Shown: positions 1 to 8,082, counted from the first letter of the stretch. The stretch is 64,000 nucleotides of DNA from UMGS1908 sp045655005 (GCA_045655005.1 JAZOOJ010000001.1:1-64000), one strand, 5' to 3'. Program-made: numbers and translations. Notes: a model not told the origin generated them from the letters alone.

Positions 1-67
1 CTAAGTTTTCTTCCATTTTTTGCGTCTTTTCAACTATTCGACCTATGCAATAATATATTCTGTCCAT
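1..67 (-). CDS. Partial unknown protein (N-terminus only)
   Basis: Minus-strand reading frame that starts at an ATG at 65-67 and runs off the left edge of the window. The 22 visible residues begin MDRIYYCIGRIVEKTQKMEE. An AGGAG ribosome site lies seven bases upstream (complement of 75-79), which is why I take it as a real gene start. It is divergent from the CarD gene. Nothing can be said about function from so short a fragment. Confidence 0.65.
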   Translation of the reverse strand, partial: MDRIYYCIGRIVEKTQKMEENL

Positions 68-267
68 TTTTATTCTCCTGAGAATGATTGCTGTTAAATT
101 TTTCAATGGATATTATATCATAGACTATCCAAATTACTAAACGTTTTCAAGGTGTTTTATAAGTTTAGTGCTAAATTCTTTCAAGTTTTTCGCAATTTGG
201 ACGGTTAATAAAAATTTGTATTTTTCAATATATTACAAAAATTTCATTTCTAAATTTACTCTTTTTG

Positions 268-276
268 TGATATAAT
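268..276 (+). promoter_or_regulatory. Extended -10 promoter for carD
   Basis: TGA followed by TATAAT gives a good extended -10. The -35 region 17 bases upstream (TTCTAA at 248-253) is poor, so recognition would rely on the TGn element. It implies a leader of about 150 nt before carD. Confidence 0.5.
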
Positions 277-348
277 ATAAATGTAAATAGTTAATTTAAA
301 GGCGACTTTGATTGCTTTATTATAAATTAAAGAAATTGTAAAGACGTT

Positions 349-381
349 GGGTGCAAGAGCAAAGTTTAAAAAACTGCATCC
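349..381 (+). promoter_or_regulatory. Leader hairpin upstream of carD
   Basis: GGGTGCA (349-355) pairs with TGCATCC (375-381), one G-U pair included, around an inner AGTTT/AAACT helix. A T-rich run (TTTTATTTTCT) follows a few bases later. It may be an attenuator or just leader structure; it matches no riboswitch class I recognise. Confidence 0.35.
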
Positions 382-435
382 TGGTGTTTTATTTTCTCTT
401 ATTTACGCAAAAATTATATTAAGGGAGAGAGAATT

Positions 436-942
436 ATGTTTAAAGTTGGTGATTATGTTGTAAAGAATAATTATGGCGTTTGTGAAATTGTGGGCGAAGA
501 AGAAAAACAAATCGCTCCTGGAATGCCAAAAGAGAAATATTTTCTATTGAAATCGGTGGATGGAAAGTTGACCGTTTATCAGCCTGTGAAGTCGGCTGAA
601 AAGTTATTAAGCCCTGTTATGGACAAGACCGAGGCTGGCAAATTTATTTTGGAACTTGCGGGATTCAAATATGCTTGGAATAATGACGATAAAACTAGGG
701 TAATTGAATTAAAAAAACGTGTTGAAACAAATCCAACGATTGAGGTTTTGGGTGTAACCATTGGTGGGTATTACAACAGAATTTCAGAAGGCAAACAAAT
801 TTCAAGAGCAGATAAAAACTTTTTGGAGAGTCTTGAAGAAAAGTTGTTTCCAGTTCTTGGGTTTAGTTTAGATTGTGATAACAATGCTGTAAAAGATAGG
901 TTTGACCAAGCATTTAATATTCAAAGAGAAGGACAAATTTAA
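436..942 (+). CDS. CarD family transcriptional regulator
   Basis: 168 aa protein starting MFKVGDYVVKNNYGVCEI, the typical opening of the CarD/CdnL/TRCF RNA-polymerase-interacting domain (about residues 1-60), followed by a helical C-terminal domain. Members of this family bind the RNA polymerase beta subunit and stabilise open promoter complexes; some clostridial members regulate growth or stress genes. The ATG is preceded by AGGGAGAGA. It sits alone between its own promoter and a strong terminator, so it is probably monocistronic. The long structured leader suggests extra control. Family assignment is firm; the exact role is inferred. Confidence 0.85.
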   Translation: MFKVGDYVVKNNYGVCEIVGEEEKQIAPGMPKEKYFLLKSVDGKLTVYQPVKSAEKLLSPVMDKTEAGKFILELAGFKYAWNNDDKTRVIELKKRVETNPTIEVLGVTIGGYYNRISEGKQISRADKNFLESLEEKLFPVLGFSLDCDNNAVKDRFDQAFNIQREGQI

Positions 943-943
943 T

Positions 944-985
944 AAAAGCGGTCGTTTAAATGGCGACCGCTTTTATATTACTTTT
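944..985 (+). terminator. Rho-independent terminator after carD
   Basis: Perfect 11-bp stem AAAAGCGGTCG (944-954) / CGACCGCTTTT (964-974) followed by a T-rich tail. It begins two bases after the carD stop codon. Confidence 0.9.
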
Positions 986-1022
986 TATTTTTATTCTAGT
1001 AGGGTTGGTTTTTTCTAAACTA

Positions 1023-1051
1023 TTGCAAAAGTTTGTGTTGTGTGGTATAAT
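1023..1051 (+). promoter_or_regulatory. Sigma-A type promoter for the 1102 gene
   Basis: TTGCAA (1023-1028), 17-base spacer, TATAAT (1046-1051). The ATG lies 50 bases further on. Confidence 0.75.
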
Positions 1052-1101
1052 ATATATAATTAATCGGGCTGTAGTTTTACAAAATTTAAGGAGAAAATTT
1101 T

Positions 1102-2109
1102 ATGGAAAGAGAAGAAATAGAGAGATTTGTGAAAAAGGCTCTTGTTGTGTGGGAAAAAAGTAGAGATGCTTATTGTTCAAACCTACCAAAGTACGGTAAA
1201 AAGGCAAGGGCATTAAATCCTGACATCGTTTCTGGCGGTAAAATATATAACGACAAAGCCAGAGCAAAAGCTTTTGAAAGGTCTGCCAAATATTTATCGT
1301 ATGGTGCTGTTATGCTTTCAACTATAAGCGAGTTGCATTTGACAGGTATTCCTTTACAAAGCGAAATGACTTCAGATATGCGTTCAGTTTGGCCAAGTGA
1401 AGAGGTTTTAATGAATTGCGGTGGTATGACTATGGTTGTATGCCCTGACGGTAAAGCTGTTTTGATGTATGACGGTAAGAAGGTTAAGGTTGTAGAAAGT
1501 GATGAACATAAAGCTGATTTAGTAGCACGAGAAGGAGTGTTGGTCGCTGGTGGAGCAACAGCAGAAGATGCTCATAAGACTGTTCAGGCAGAAGATTTGG
1601 ATATGAATGGTATGTTTGGTGGTCAACACCATGTTATTCAAGGTGTGAACATTGCTGGTCCAGTCGATCCCGCTTCAGTAGACAGAATGAACGAAAATGC
1701 GATTACAGCAAAAATTGCATCAGAGCAATGGGCTCAAATTTTGGAAGTAAGGGATAAAGATCGTAGAATAACTTCAAAAGATATAAGAAATGGAATTCCT
1801 GCTATTGCCTGGAAAAAGAAAAAGGAAGAAGCAATTAAAGCTTTTGGGGAAGAAATTGCAAGCCAGTTAAATGGCGGAACATCTATTATATATTCAACAG
1901 ACAAAGAGTTTAATAATATCGAGGCTACTTCGACTGTTGATGCTGTCCGCAGATCAATGAGGCAAGGCGGTAAGCATGTGTCAATGATGGTTGAGCGAGG
2001 CAAGGTTACTATTTTTAGTAATGGCTTGGGTGAACGAGTGATTTACCAATCTGACGAGAGCAAAGCCCGTGAAGCTTCAGCTGGAGCATCTTCTGGCGAC
2101 CCAGACTAA
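1102..2109 (+). CDS. Unknown 335-aa soluble protein
   Basis: I do not recognise this protein. AAGGAG at 1088-1093 and a good promoter support expression from the ATG at 1102. It has no signal peptide or membrane segment. The first 75 residues are basic and helical; residues about 80-150 look like a beta-rich globular part (GGMTMVVCPDGKAVLMYDG); a His/Gly/Asn-rich stretch follows near residue 175; the last 130 residues are mixed helix with a second strand pair (VSMMVERGKVTIFSNGLGER) and a Ser/Ala/Gly-rich tail. It is flanked on both sides by terminators, so it is transcribed alone. No function is proposed. Confidence 0.75.
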   Translation: MEREEIERFVKKALVVWEKSRDAYCSNLPKYGKKARALNPDIVSGGKIYNDKARAKAFERSAKYLSYGAVMLSTISELHLTGIPLQSEMTSDMRSVWPSEEVLMNCGGMTMVVCPDGKAVLMYDGKKVKVVESDEHKADLVAREGVLVAGGATAEDAHKTVQAEDLDMNGMFGGQHHVIQGVNIAGPVDPASVDRMNENAITAKIASEQWAQILEVRDKDRRITSKDIRNGIPAIAWKKKKEEAIKAFGEEIASQLNGGTSIIYSTDKEFNNIEATSTVDAVRRSMRQGGKHVSMMVERGKVTIFSNGLGERVIYQSDESKAREASAGASSGDPD

Positions 2110-2143
2110 GCAATTGATGTTGATTTATTATAAAGCAAAAAAG

Positions 2144-2178
2144 AAAACGATGAGGACATAACTCATCGTTTTTTGTAT
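2144..2178 (+). terminator. Rho-independent terminator
   Basis: AAAACGATGAG (2144-2154) / CTCATCGTTTT (2162-2172), 7-base loop, then a T-rich tail. It closes the 1102-2109 unit. Confidence 0.85.
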
Positions 2179-2226
2179 TTAATGAATTTTTAAATTAAAC
2201 CAAGTTTTTTAATTCTTCTGTTTGGC

Positions 2227-2436
2227 TTAGATTTCATTCACATCATAATTAGATTTGTTTGGATTGTTTGGATTTTCCATAGCTTTTGGTGATGGGTGTA
2301 CTGTGTAAACCATTCCGCCATTTCTTTTTAGTGGGTTAGTGCGTGGACGAGTTACACCCGATACATTTGCCATATTAACTGTAAGCATCTCATTTGGGTT
2401 TCCGATAAGCGATAGTAGGATTTCATCGTCTGTCAT
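2227..2436 (-). CDS. Small unknown protein, 69 aa
   Basis: Short minus-strand gene with unusually good expression signals: AAAGGAGG eight bases before the ATG, and a promoter with perfect TTGACA and TATAAT hexamers at 17-base spacing just upstream. The protein starts MTDDEILLSLIGNPNEML and is rich in Asn and Pro, with a low-complexity ENPNNPNKSN near the end. It has no signal peptide, membrane helix or Cys. It is not a shadow of another gene, since nothing codes on the other strand. The function is unknown. Confidence 0.65.
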   Translation of the reverse strand: MTDDEILLSLIGNPNEMLTVNMANVSGVTRPRTNPLKRNGGMVYTVHPSPKAMENPNNPNKSNYDVNEI

Positions 2437-2467
2437 TTTACAACCCTCCTTTATTTTAAGTGATTAT

Positions 2468-2496
2468 ATTATATCACAAAAAGCCTTATTTGTCAA
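2468..2496 (-). promoter_or_regulatory. Consensus sigma-A promoter, minus strand
   Basis: On the minus strand TTGACA (complement of 2491-2496), 17-base spacer, TATAAT (complement of 2468-2473). It drives the small gene ending at 2227. Confidence 0.85.
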
Positions 2497-2720
2497 TCAA
2501 ATTTGTTTCTACTGTTAGGCAAAGAGAATAGGTAATCAAGTATAAACACAGCCAAAGAGGTGTTTATTGTGGTTAATTTTTAACTCTTTTTTGCCGTCTG
2601 GGTGTTTATATGGTTCGAAACTTATAACAACAAACGCAACCAATTATGTTATTAAATTATAACAAAAGATGTTTTAAATGTATGTGTTTTTAAATATTGA
2701 GTTTGATTTGACACGAAAGT

Positions 2721-2749
2721 TTGAAAATCTAAAAATCGTGGTATATAAT
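2721..2749 (+). promoter_or_regulatory. Promoter of the phage-like block
   Basis: TTGAAA (2721-2726), 17-base spacer, TATAAT (2744-2749). A TTGACA at 2708-2713 is too far upstream to pair with this -10. Transcription would start near 2756. Confidence 0.65.
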
Positions 2750-2761
2750 CGTGGCGTAATT

Positions 2762-2800
2762 GAAATACAGGGCGAAGTTTTGTTCTGTGTTTCTTATTTT
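2762..2800 (+). terminator. Terminator-like leader hairpin (possible attenuator)
   Basis: GAAATACAG (2762-2770) pairs with CTGTGTTTC (2785-2793), one G-U pair, and is followed by TTATTTTTT. It lies between the promoter and the first gene of the phage-like block, so it could end transcription before any gene is read. Confidence 0.5.
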
Positions 2801-2823
2801 TTAAAGGGGGTTTTGGGAAACAG

Positions 2824-3177
2824 ATGAAAGAATATTTAAAAGTTATTGATGACGACTTATTTGGAATTGCAAGAAGACTAAAAGAAATTGATGACGACTA
2901 TTTTTTAGTTTACAACAATTTACTTGGGCGTTATGAAGTGCATTCGTATAAAAATATTGGTGACACTCTTTCGCTTGTCTGTCCGTACGATAGAGTAGAT
3001 GCTAGACTTTTAAGTTTAGTCAGAAAAACAAAAAGAGAAAATGCAAAAGAAATTTTTAAAAGTATTGAGGAGCATAACGAAAAAATAGAAAAAGGTACAG
3101 AAAAGAAGATGATTGACGATACAAAAGACCGAGCAAAGGAATTGCTTGAAAAACTTAAAATTAATGGAAAGCAGTAA
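2824..3177 (+). CDS. Phage-type small protein, 117 aa
   Basis: First gene of the phage-like block. From memory the pattern RRLKEIDDDYFLVYNNLLGRY, then a short beta segment (YEVHS), a line of hydrophobic strand (LSLVCPYDRVDARLL), then a Lys/Glu-rich C-terminal helix resembles a small protein that Firmicutes prophages encode among their head and packaging genes; its function is not known to me. The ribosome site AGGGGG is about 13 bases from the ATG, longer than usual. The stop at 3177 is 20 bases before the next gene, so the two are probably co-transcribed. The phage assignment is by pattern and context. Confidence 0.6.
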   Translation: MKEYLKVIDDDLFGIARRLKEIDDDYFLVYNNLLGRYEVHSYKNIGDTLSLVCPYDRVDARLLSLVRKTKRENAKEIFKSIEEHNEKIEKGTEKKMIDDTKDRAKELLEKLKINGKQ

Positions 3178-3197
3178 TGAATATGTGAGGTTTAGTT

Positions 3198-3800
3198 ATG
3201 GTTTTAGTTAAAGATGTTGTTAGTTTGGCGTGTGAATTAATTGGACTTGATGATGTAAGTTCAGAATTAAAAGACGCTGAAAATGCAAAGGAAAAGGGCG
3301 AAGACTTTTCGTTTTCAAGTCCAGTTAAGAAAAAAATAGACAAACTTTTAAAGTGTGTAAGTTTGACGGCAGACAGAATTGCTTCTAATTATTTGTCAAT
3401 GAATACAAGCGACGAGATGGTGTCTGACTTCCAAGGTAAAATTTCATATGATGAATTTTCCCATAATGTCATCGATGTAATTACAGTGTCCGATGCGTCA
3501 AGTGAAGCATTAATTAAGTTCAATGCTTTGCCTTTTCACATATATTTGCCATATAAAAATAGGCGTGTTATTGTCGATTATAGATTTTCGCCAAAGGCTG
3601 TCAAGTCGATTGATGAATACATAGCACTTCCTCCGATTATCTCAAAAAGGACAATCGCATTTGGTATTGTGTCTGATTTTTTGCTTTCAAAAAATATCTA
3701 TGATGAATCTAAATTTTGGAATGAAAAATTTGAAAAAACAATTATTTCTGAAGTTTCACGAAAACATAAATTGTATCTTGCTCCAAAAAAATTTCTTTAA
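3198..3800 (+). CDS. Phage connector/tail-adaptor-like protein
   Basis: 200 aa. The C-terminal half reads like podophage-type tail tubular or head-tail connector proteins: a beta-strand pair (RRVIVDYRFSPKAV), a PPIISKRTIAFGIVSDFLL helix, then NIYDESKFWNEKFEKTI and a basic end KLYLAPKKFL. In phages this product joins portal to tail and is followed by a beta-propeller stabilisation or nozzle protein, which is the order seen here. TGAGG precedes the ATG. The N-terminal part is less familiar. No portal gene is near, so assembly of a normal neck is doubtful. Assignment is by remembered family pattern, not a search. Confidence 0.55.
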   Translation: MVLVKDVVSLACELIGLDDVSSELKDAENAKEKGEDFSFSSPVKKKIDKLLKCVSLTADRIASNYLSMNTSDEMVSDFQGKISYDEFSHNVIDVITVSDASSEALIKFNALPFHIYLPYKNRRVIVDYRFSPKAVKSIDEYIALPPIISKRTIAFGIVSDFLLSKNIYDESKFWNEKFEKTIISEVSRKHKLYLAPKKFL

Positions 3801-3880
3801 AGTTAGTCATGTAATATTGGCGGCAATGGTGGTTTTTAGATAATTATGGAAGTTTAAAATATTTTTTCGAGGTTAGTAAA

Positions 3881-5311
3881 ATGAAAATTAAATTTAATGA
3901 TTTTAGGCGTGGAATAAACAAGAAATTAAGCGATAATTTGGTAGCGTTAAATGAATCGCAAATTGCTTATAATTTTGACCATAATGGAGGTTCTCTTCAA
4001 TGCGGGCTTCCGTTTCGGGCTGAATTTTGCAGTATTTTGTCAGAAAGTGCAGAGTGTGGGTGTTTTACCAGTGGTGAAAGTAGTACTAAGGGTGGCGTTG
4101 TTTTATATTTTAAAAAATATGATTTTGATAGAAACCTTGACGCAAGCAAATTGATATTTGTTGATAAAAATTACAATTTTTTCTATATGAATTTGGACGG
4201 AAGTTCGACTAAATTTGAGCCTCTTAATATAAAATTTAGTAGTCAACCGATTGCGATTAACTACCGACTTGATAGTGAAGATGTAATTATTTTTTCATCG
4301 CCTAGTGATAATATGGTTGTTTGGAATGGAGTAAGTGAACCTGAAAGTGTTATTGATGCACCCAAAATCACATCGATGTGTCTGCACTCAGAAAGGCTTT
4401 TTGCAACAACTTGTGGGAGTGGTGATGAGGTGTGGTTCAGTGATGACCTTGACCCAACTAATTGGAGCGTGAGTTTGGTTGATGCTGGTTTTATTCAGTT
4501 GGCTGATGAGAGAGGTGGTGCGATTAAGGTTGTTAGTTACAACGGCTATGTTTATATTTTTCGTGAACAAGGCATTTCAAGGCTCTCGGCAAGTGGGGCA
4601 CAAGAAGAATTTTATTTGTCACACTTGTTTGTTTCGAGCGGTAAAATTTTTGATAAAACAATTGCGCTTTGTGGCGACAGAGTTATTTTTGTTGCAAGTG
4701 ATGGAATTTATGCTTTTAATGGAAGTGAAACTATAAAAATTTTAAATGACCTTGACGGGCTTATTTTACCAAGCGAAGATAGTCAAGCGGTATATTTTAA
4801 CGGAAAATATTATTTGTCTTGTCATATTGATTTTGATGATAATAGTTTTAATGATGCTGAGATTACAAATAATGCACTATTTGTTTTAGACGCTGGAAGT
4901 TATGAGTATGTAATTTACAGAGGGCTTGATGTTCAATCGATGACGGTTGTTCAAATGCAAGATGAATACAAGTTGGTGCTTTTAAACAACGTAGAAAAAG
5001 AAAATATTGATAAAGCACTTTTGGTTGAATGTGATGAATTACAGCCTGCAATTGCAAAATACAAAACAGGACTTTACGACTTTGGTGAGCTTTATTCAAA
5101 AAAAGTTGTCAGAAAAATTTTGGGTAGAGTGAAAAGCGAAAAGGGTGTTAATGTTAAAATATTTAATGAAGCAGGTGACTGTGTACAAGTTGAATTGTCA
5201 AATAGCAATGAGATGTCGCCGATGGTTTTAGATGGGAAAGCGATTGGTTTTGAAATTTCGGCAAATAATACTGTTGCAGAAGTTGAAAGTCTTCAATTAG
5301 AAGTGTTTTAG
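3881..5311 (+). CDS. Phage stabilisation/tail beta-propeller-like protein
   Basis: 476 aa with repeated beta-strand blades. Blades contain motifs common in phage stabilisation or tail-accessory proteins, for example ICLHSERLFATT-like (MCLHSERLFATTCGSG), EVWFSDDLDPTNW, GYVYIFREQGISRL and VIFVASDGIYAFNGSE. In phages, proteins of this shape plug or extend the tail tube below the connector. The C-terminal 100 residues form a separate beta domain ending in ISANNTVAEVESLQLEVF. GAGG lies eight bases before the ATG. The gene follows the adaptor-like gene by 80 bases and is intact. The match is to general features; a structure-based search would settle it. Confidence 0.6.
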   Translation: MKIKFNDFRRGINKKLSDNLVALNESQIAYNFDHNGGSLQCGLPFRAEFCSILSESAECGCFTSGESSTKGGVVLYFKKYDFDRNLDASKLIFVDKNYNFFYMNLDGSSTKFEPLNIKFSSQPIAINYRLDSEDVIIFSSPSDNMVVWNGVSEPESVIDAPKITSMCLHSERLFATTCGSGDEVWFSDDLDPTNWSVSLVDAGFIQLADERGGAIKVVSYNGYVYIFREQGISRLSASGAQEEFYLSHLFVSSGKIFDKTIALCGDRVIFVASDGIYAFNGSETIKILNDLDGLILPSEDSQAVYFNGKYYLSCHIDFDDNSFNDAEITNNALFVLDAGSYEYVIYRGLDVQSMTVVQMQDEYKLVLLNNVEKENIDKALLVECDELQPAIAKYKTGLYDFGELYSKKVVRKILGRVKSEKGVNVKIFNEAGDCVQVELSNSNEMSPMVLDGKAIGFEISANNTVAEVESLQLEVF

Positions 5312-5400
5312 TTATTAAATAATAACAATCTGGATTGTGAAAAATAAAATACTGACAATTTTGGTCTAAAATTTGGATTAGAACTGGGTGGAATAAAACA

Positions 5401-5419
5401 ACAAATTTTACAAATTTGT
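5401..5419. repeat. 19-bp palindrome
   Basis: ACAAATTT-TAC-AAATTTGT, perfect 8-bp arms. It lies 85 bases upstream of the -35 at 5504 and could be an operator. Confidence 0.4.
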
Positions 5420-5451
5420 AATAAAAAAAGTTTTTGATTGAAGAATATAGC

Positions 5452-5471
5452 AAAAGTCGACAAAAGTCGAC
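5452..5471. repeat. 10-bp tandem direct repeat
   Basis: Two adjacent exact copies of AAAAGTCGAC, followed by a partial third (AAAAT). Each copy includes the palindrome GTCGAC. Position about 30-50 bases upstream of a -35 fits a regulator-binding site. Confidence 0.5.
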
Positions 5472-5503
5472 AAAATAAGTGCCAAGTAGGGGGCAAAAAG
5501 TTA

Positions 5504-5532
5504 TTGCAATCAAGTTTTTTTTCTTGTACAAT
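5504..5532 (+). promoter_or_regulatory. Second promoter in the phage-like block
   Basis: TTGCAA (5504-5509), 17-base spacer, TACAAT (5527-5532). It would start transcription near 5540, giving a leader of about 170 nt for the gene at 5711. Confidence 0.6.
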
Positions 5533-5710
5533 TAGAGGCGTAAAGTGAGTTAACCGATATTGAAGTTGTCGGTCACGAATAATTAAAAAGTCTTAGTGAG
5601 TTATTACTGAGTAAATGTTAATTGCAAATGGCATTTTTTCTTGTGATTTGATATTTTTGATTTAAATCAACTTGCTTTATAATCTTTTACCACAGGAGAG
5701 AAAATCGTTT

Positions 5711-6760
5711 ATGAAATTAAGACAAGAAGACCCAATTGTTTCTTCAAGCGAACTAGAAGCAATGGAGCAACTTAAAAAACTTACAAGTGAAGAATTGACA
5801 TTAAGAAGAAAAGAACTTGAAAAAGAAATTGATGATTTTAATCAAGAGTATATCAAAATTTCTGACAGGTATATGAAGTTGAGGGTTACAAAGGACGCAT
5901 TTTTGCACGTAAATTCTGGCGAATATGAAATCGTAGATGAGAAAAGTTATAAGTCAGACGGTAGAGAATATATTTCACTTGACGAAGAAATTGCGATAGT
6001 TGGGGCTGATATAAACTCGGTCGCTGATAAACTTAAAATTGCAAGACAAGAGCTTGACACCGTTAAAAAAGAAATTGCAAGGCGTGAGGTTGCTGTTTAT
6101 CGCTTGCAAGCAGAGGCGTCATATGAGCGCTTTTTAGAACTTACTAATGTCAAGAGAGTTGATGAAGATGGTAATTTTATCTTTGTTACAAAAAAGCAAC
6201 TGATGGCATTTTGGGATAGACGCAGTAACTATACTATTGATAATTTTGCTATTTATGGCATGATTGATATTTGCGATGTCACAGAAGATGATATAAATTC
6301 TGCGTCGGTTGTATCTGACGGCAAGAATTTTTATAGGGGTATTAAACAAAACTACAGCGAAAAAGCAATCGAGTATTGGTCGGTCGATTATTCAGATATT
6401 TCGCTTGGTAAGTATATGAAGCCTATTCAAAAGTTTGCGGTTAACCTAAAAGAACTTTTGCACGGCGCAAGTGGCAGAGTTCCGTCAGTTTTTTATGAAA
6501 AACGCCAAATTTTGCGTAAATTAATTGAAAATGTACCAACTTCTGTGTCTGCAATCCCTTATGAAATTGTCGCAGATAATGATTGTTTTGAAATAATTGT
6601 CAGTGCGATTGATGTTGCTATTGCAAAGTTATATGAAAAGATTAAGTCAGGTGTTAGTGCTATGAGTGATACAGCAATAGATAATTTCAGGGCTCAAATT
6701 ATGACCAGCTTAACCGAAAGGCAAAAGAAAGCAATTGATAAATTTAAGGCAGTTTGTTAG
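5711..6760 (+). CDS. Coiled-coil protein of the phage-like block
   Basis: 349 aa from the ATG at 5711, chosen because CAGGAGAG sits ten bases upstream; a TTG 39 bases earlier has no such site. Residues about 15-150 are strongly charged and helical with heptad-like spacing and form a predicted coiled coil; the remaining 200 residues are globular and mixed, with a central strand segment (FIFVTKKQLMAFWDRRSNY) and a helical end. I do not recognise a family. Its position between a tail propeller-like gene and fibre-like genes suggests a structural or scaffold part, which is inference. Confidence 0.65.
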   Translation: MKLRQEDPIVSSSELEAMEQLKKLTSEELTLRRKELEKEIDDFNQEYIKISDRYMKLRVTKDAFLHVNSGEYEIVDEKSYKSDGREYISLDEEIAIVGADINSVADKLKIARQELDTVKKEIARREVAVYRLQAEASYERFLELTNVKRVDEDGNFIFVTKKQLMAFWDRRSNYTIDNFAIYGMIDICDVTEDDINSASVVSDGKNFYRGIKQNYSEKAIEYWSVDYSDISLGKYMKPIQKFAVNLKELLHGASGRVPSVFYEKRQILRKLIENVPTSVSAIPYEIVADNDCFEIIVSAIDVAIAKLYEKIKSGVSAMSDTAIDNFRAQIMTSLTERQKKAIDKFKAVC

Positions 6761-7036
6761 TCGTTTTTGCTAAATTGTATATATTTTAACCAAAAATATA
6801 TATGCCGTGGGGATATTTGCTCTCTTATCGGTAGTACAAAAGAAAATCTACAACCTGCTAAAAATAGATTTGAAGTACCTTTGATTAGTGTTGAGATACA
6901 AAAGAAAAGTTTAATTTATATTCTACAAAAGATAAAAGTAAAAACCGAAATAGAAAAAGTATGGAAAGAAAAATCCAAACTTCGCCTATTTTGGTTTTTT
7001 GTTGCAAAAAATTTATTTTTCGAGGAAGTAAGCAAG

Positions 7037-8059
7037 ATGAATATTGTAAAAGAGTTATCGGCAAAAGTCGATGAACTTGACAGAAGAATAAAACATAGTG
7101 GAAATAGTTCAGCTCTTGGGGTTATACAAAACAATTTTTTAATGGGCGAGTTTATTCAAGGGACTCGTCAATATAGCCTTGGTAATATCACTGCGACAAA
7201 CTCAGGACAGGCGGTTTTGCAGGTATTGGTTAAAGTGAGAGCCAGTGAACAAAGTTCGGTCAATTTAAAACTTAGGGCGGGTGGTATGTTTTTATATGAC
7301 AGTGACCGAGCGTTGAATATTGGCGATAACGAAATTTTTATTATGGCAAGTTTGATACTGGCAGAGGGTGAAAGTGTTGACGTCGTTTTAGAAGTTTGTC
7401 CAATAGCCGAACTTACTAATTATATTTCGTCGGCGACTAGTTATATTTGGTCTAATTCATTATCTGCAAAGTCTAGTGAAACAACTATTATCAATGCCGA
7501 TGGTGATGAAAGTAGTCTTTGTGTCACGCTTGTGGTTGATAGAAAAATTTATAACAACCATATAAACAATGCAAAAAGTTTATATTTTAAAGATTTTACC
7601 TATTATGCAGATGGAATTCTTTCTGACTGTGTGCTATTAAACGATTCAAACGGAGAAAGGCGAGGTGTGTGGTTTAGGCTTGCTGGCGATAACACGCTTT
7701 ATATGTCAAAAACGGGAAATGTGCAAGATGAAATGATGATTGAAAGTGAGGTAAGTAACTTTTCAGTGTCTGCGGTTGATAACAGAAATGGAATTTTGGT
7801 GTGTTTTATAAAGAATAATTTGCCATATTACCTAACAATTGAAAATGAAAAAATTTCAAACAGTGTTGCTTTTGATGTGCCTATGACTAAAGAATATAAA
7901 AATATATGTGCCTTAAAAAATCAGTCGGCATATGTTTATGTGGTAATTTCAAGTGAAAGTGGGGCAAATCTGCTTTTTGATGTTGCACCAGAAATTAAAT
8001 TGGGGTCAAAAGGCACAGGTGATTGCATAATACTTTATTCAAGTATGAAATTTTTATAA
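7037..8059 (+). CDS. Putative tail-fibre-like protein 1
   Basis: 340 aa from the ATG at 7037, preceded by CGAGGAAG. The frame stays open upstream to 6767, but that stretch is low in coding character and lacks a ribosome site, so I exclude it. A short helix (residues 1-25, KELSAKVDELDRRIKH) is followed by an almost all-beta protein with many small, hydrophobic and Ser/Thr residues, as in receptor-binding or fibre-adaptor proteins. It lies directly before another large beta protein. There is no signal peptide. Fibre identity is inferred from composition and order. Confidence 0.5.
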   Translation: MNIVKELSAKVDELDRRIKHSGNSSALGVIQNNFLMGEFIQGTRQYSLGNITATNSGQAVLQVLVKVRASEQSSVNLKLRAGGMFLYDSDRALNIGDNEIFIMASLILAEGESVDVVLEVCPIAELTNYISSATSYIWSNSLSAKSSETTIINADGDESSLCVTLVVDRKIYNNHINNAKSLYFKDFTYYADGILSDCVLLNDSNGERRGVWFRLAGDNTLYMSKTGNVQDEMMIESEVSNFSVSAVDNRNGILVCFIKNNLPYYLTIENEKISNSVAFDVPMTKEYKNICALKNQSAYVYVVISSESGANLLFDVAPEIKLGSKGTGDCIILYSSMKFL

Positions 8060-8082
8060 AAATCTAATGGAGGAATGAAGAA

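Larger units (their letters stand above)
68..435. other. Divergent intergenic region with carD leader
   Basis: Non-coding stretch between the partial minus-strand gene and carD. It contains a TATAAT on the minus strand (complement of 112-117) that could serve the left gene, an extended -10 for carD at 268-276, and a leader hairpin at 349-381. I see no further gene in it. Confidence 0.6.
2497..2823. other. Intergenic region before the phage-like block
   Basis: About 330 bases without a gene. It holds an 8-bp perfect inverted repeat ATAAACAC/GTGTTTAT (2542-2567), a promoter at 2721-2749 and a leader hairpin at 2762-2800. Nothing else was recognised. Confidence 0.6.
5312..5710. other. Internal regulatory region of the phage-like block
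   Basis: About 400 bases without a gene inside the block. It contains a perfect palindrome ACAAATTT-tac-AAATTTGT (5401-5419), a 10-bp tandem repeat AAAAGTCGAC twice (5452-5471), a good promoter (5504-5532), and possible small hairpins in the roughly 170-nt leader. This suggests independent control of the genes from 5711 onward. Confidence 0.55.

Noticed and set aside
960..1163. Possible small membrane protein overlapping the carD terminator
   Set aside because: It begins inside the terminator, runs through the promoter of the 1102 gene and overlaps its start; no ribosome site.
2708..2749. TTGACA at 2708 as -35 for the phage-derived block
   Set aside because: It is 30 bases from the -10; TTGAAA at 2721 has the correct 17-base spacing.
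5452..5471. Tandem AAAAGTCGAC considered as an iteron or replication origin
   Set aside because: Only two copies, no replication gene nearby; operator-like explanation is simpler.
5163..5531. Minus-strand 122-codon frame at the end of the propeller-like gene
   Set aside because: Half lies opposite a well-supported gene and the rest spans repeats and a promoter; no start signals.
6767..7036. 90-codon upstream extension of the first fibre-like protein
   Set aside because: No ribosome site at the upstream start, low coding character, and a GAGGA site sits properly before the ATG at 7037.
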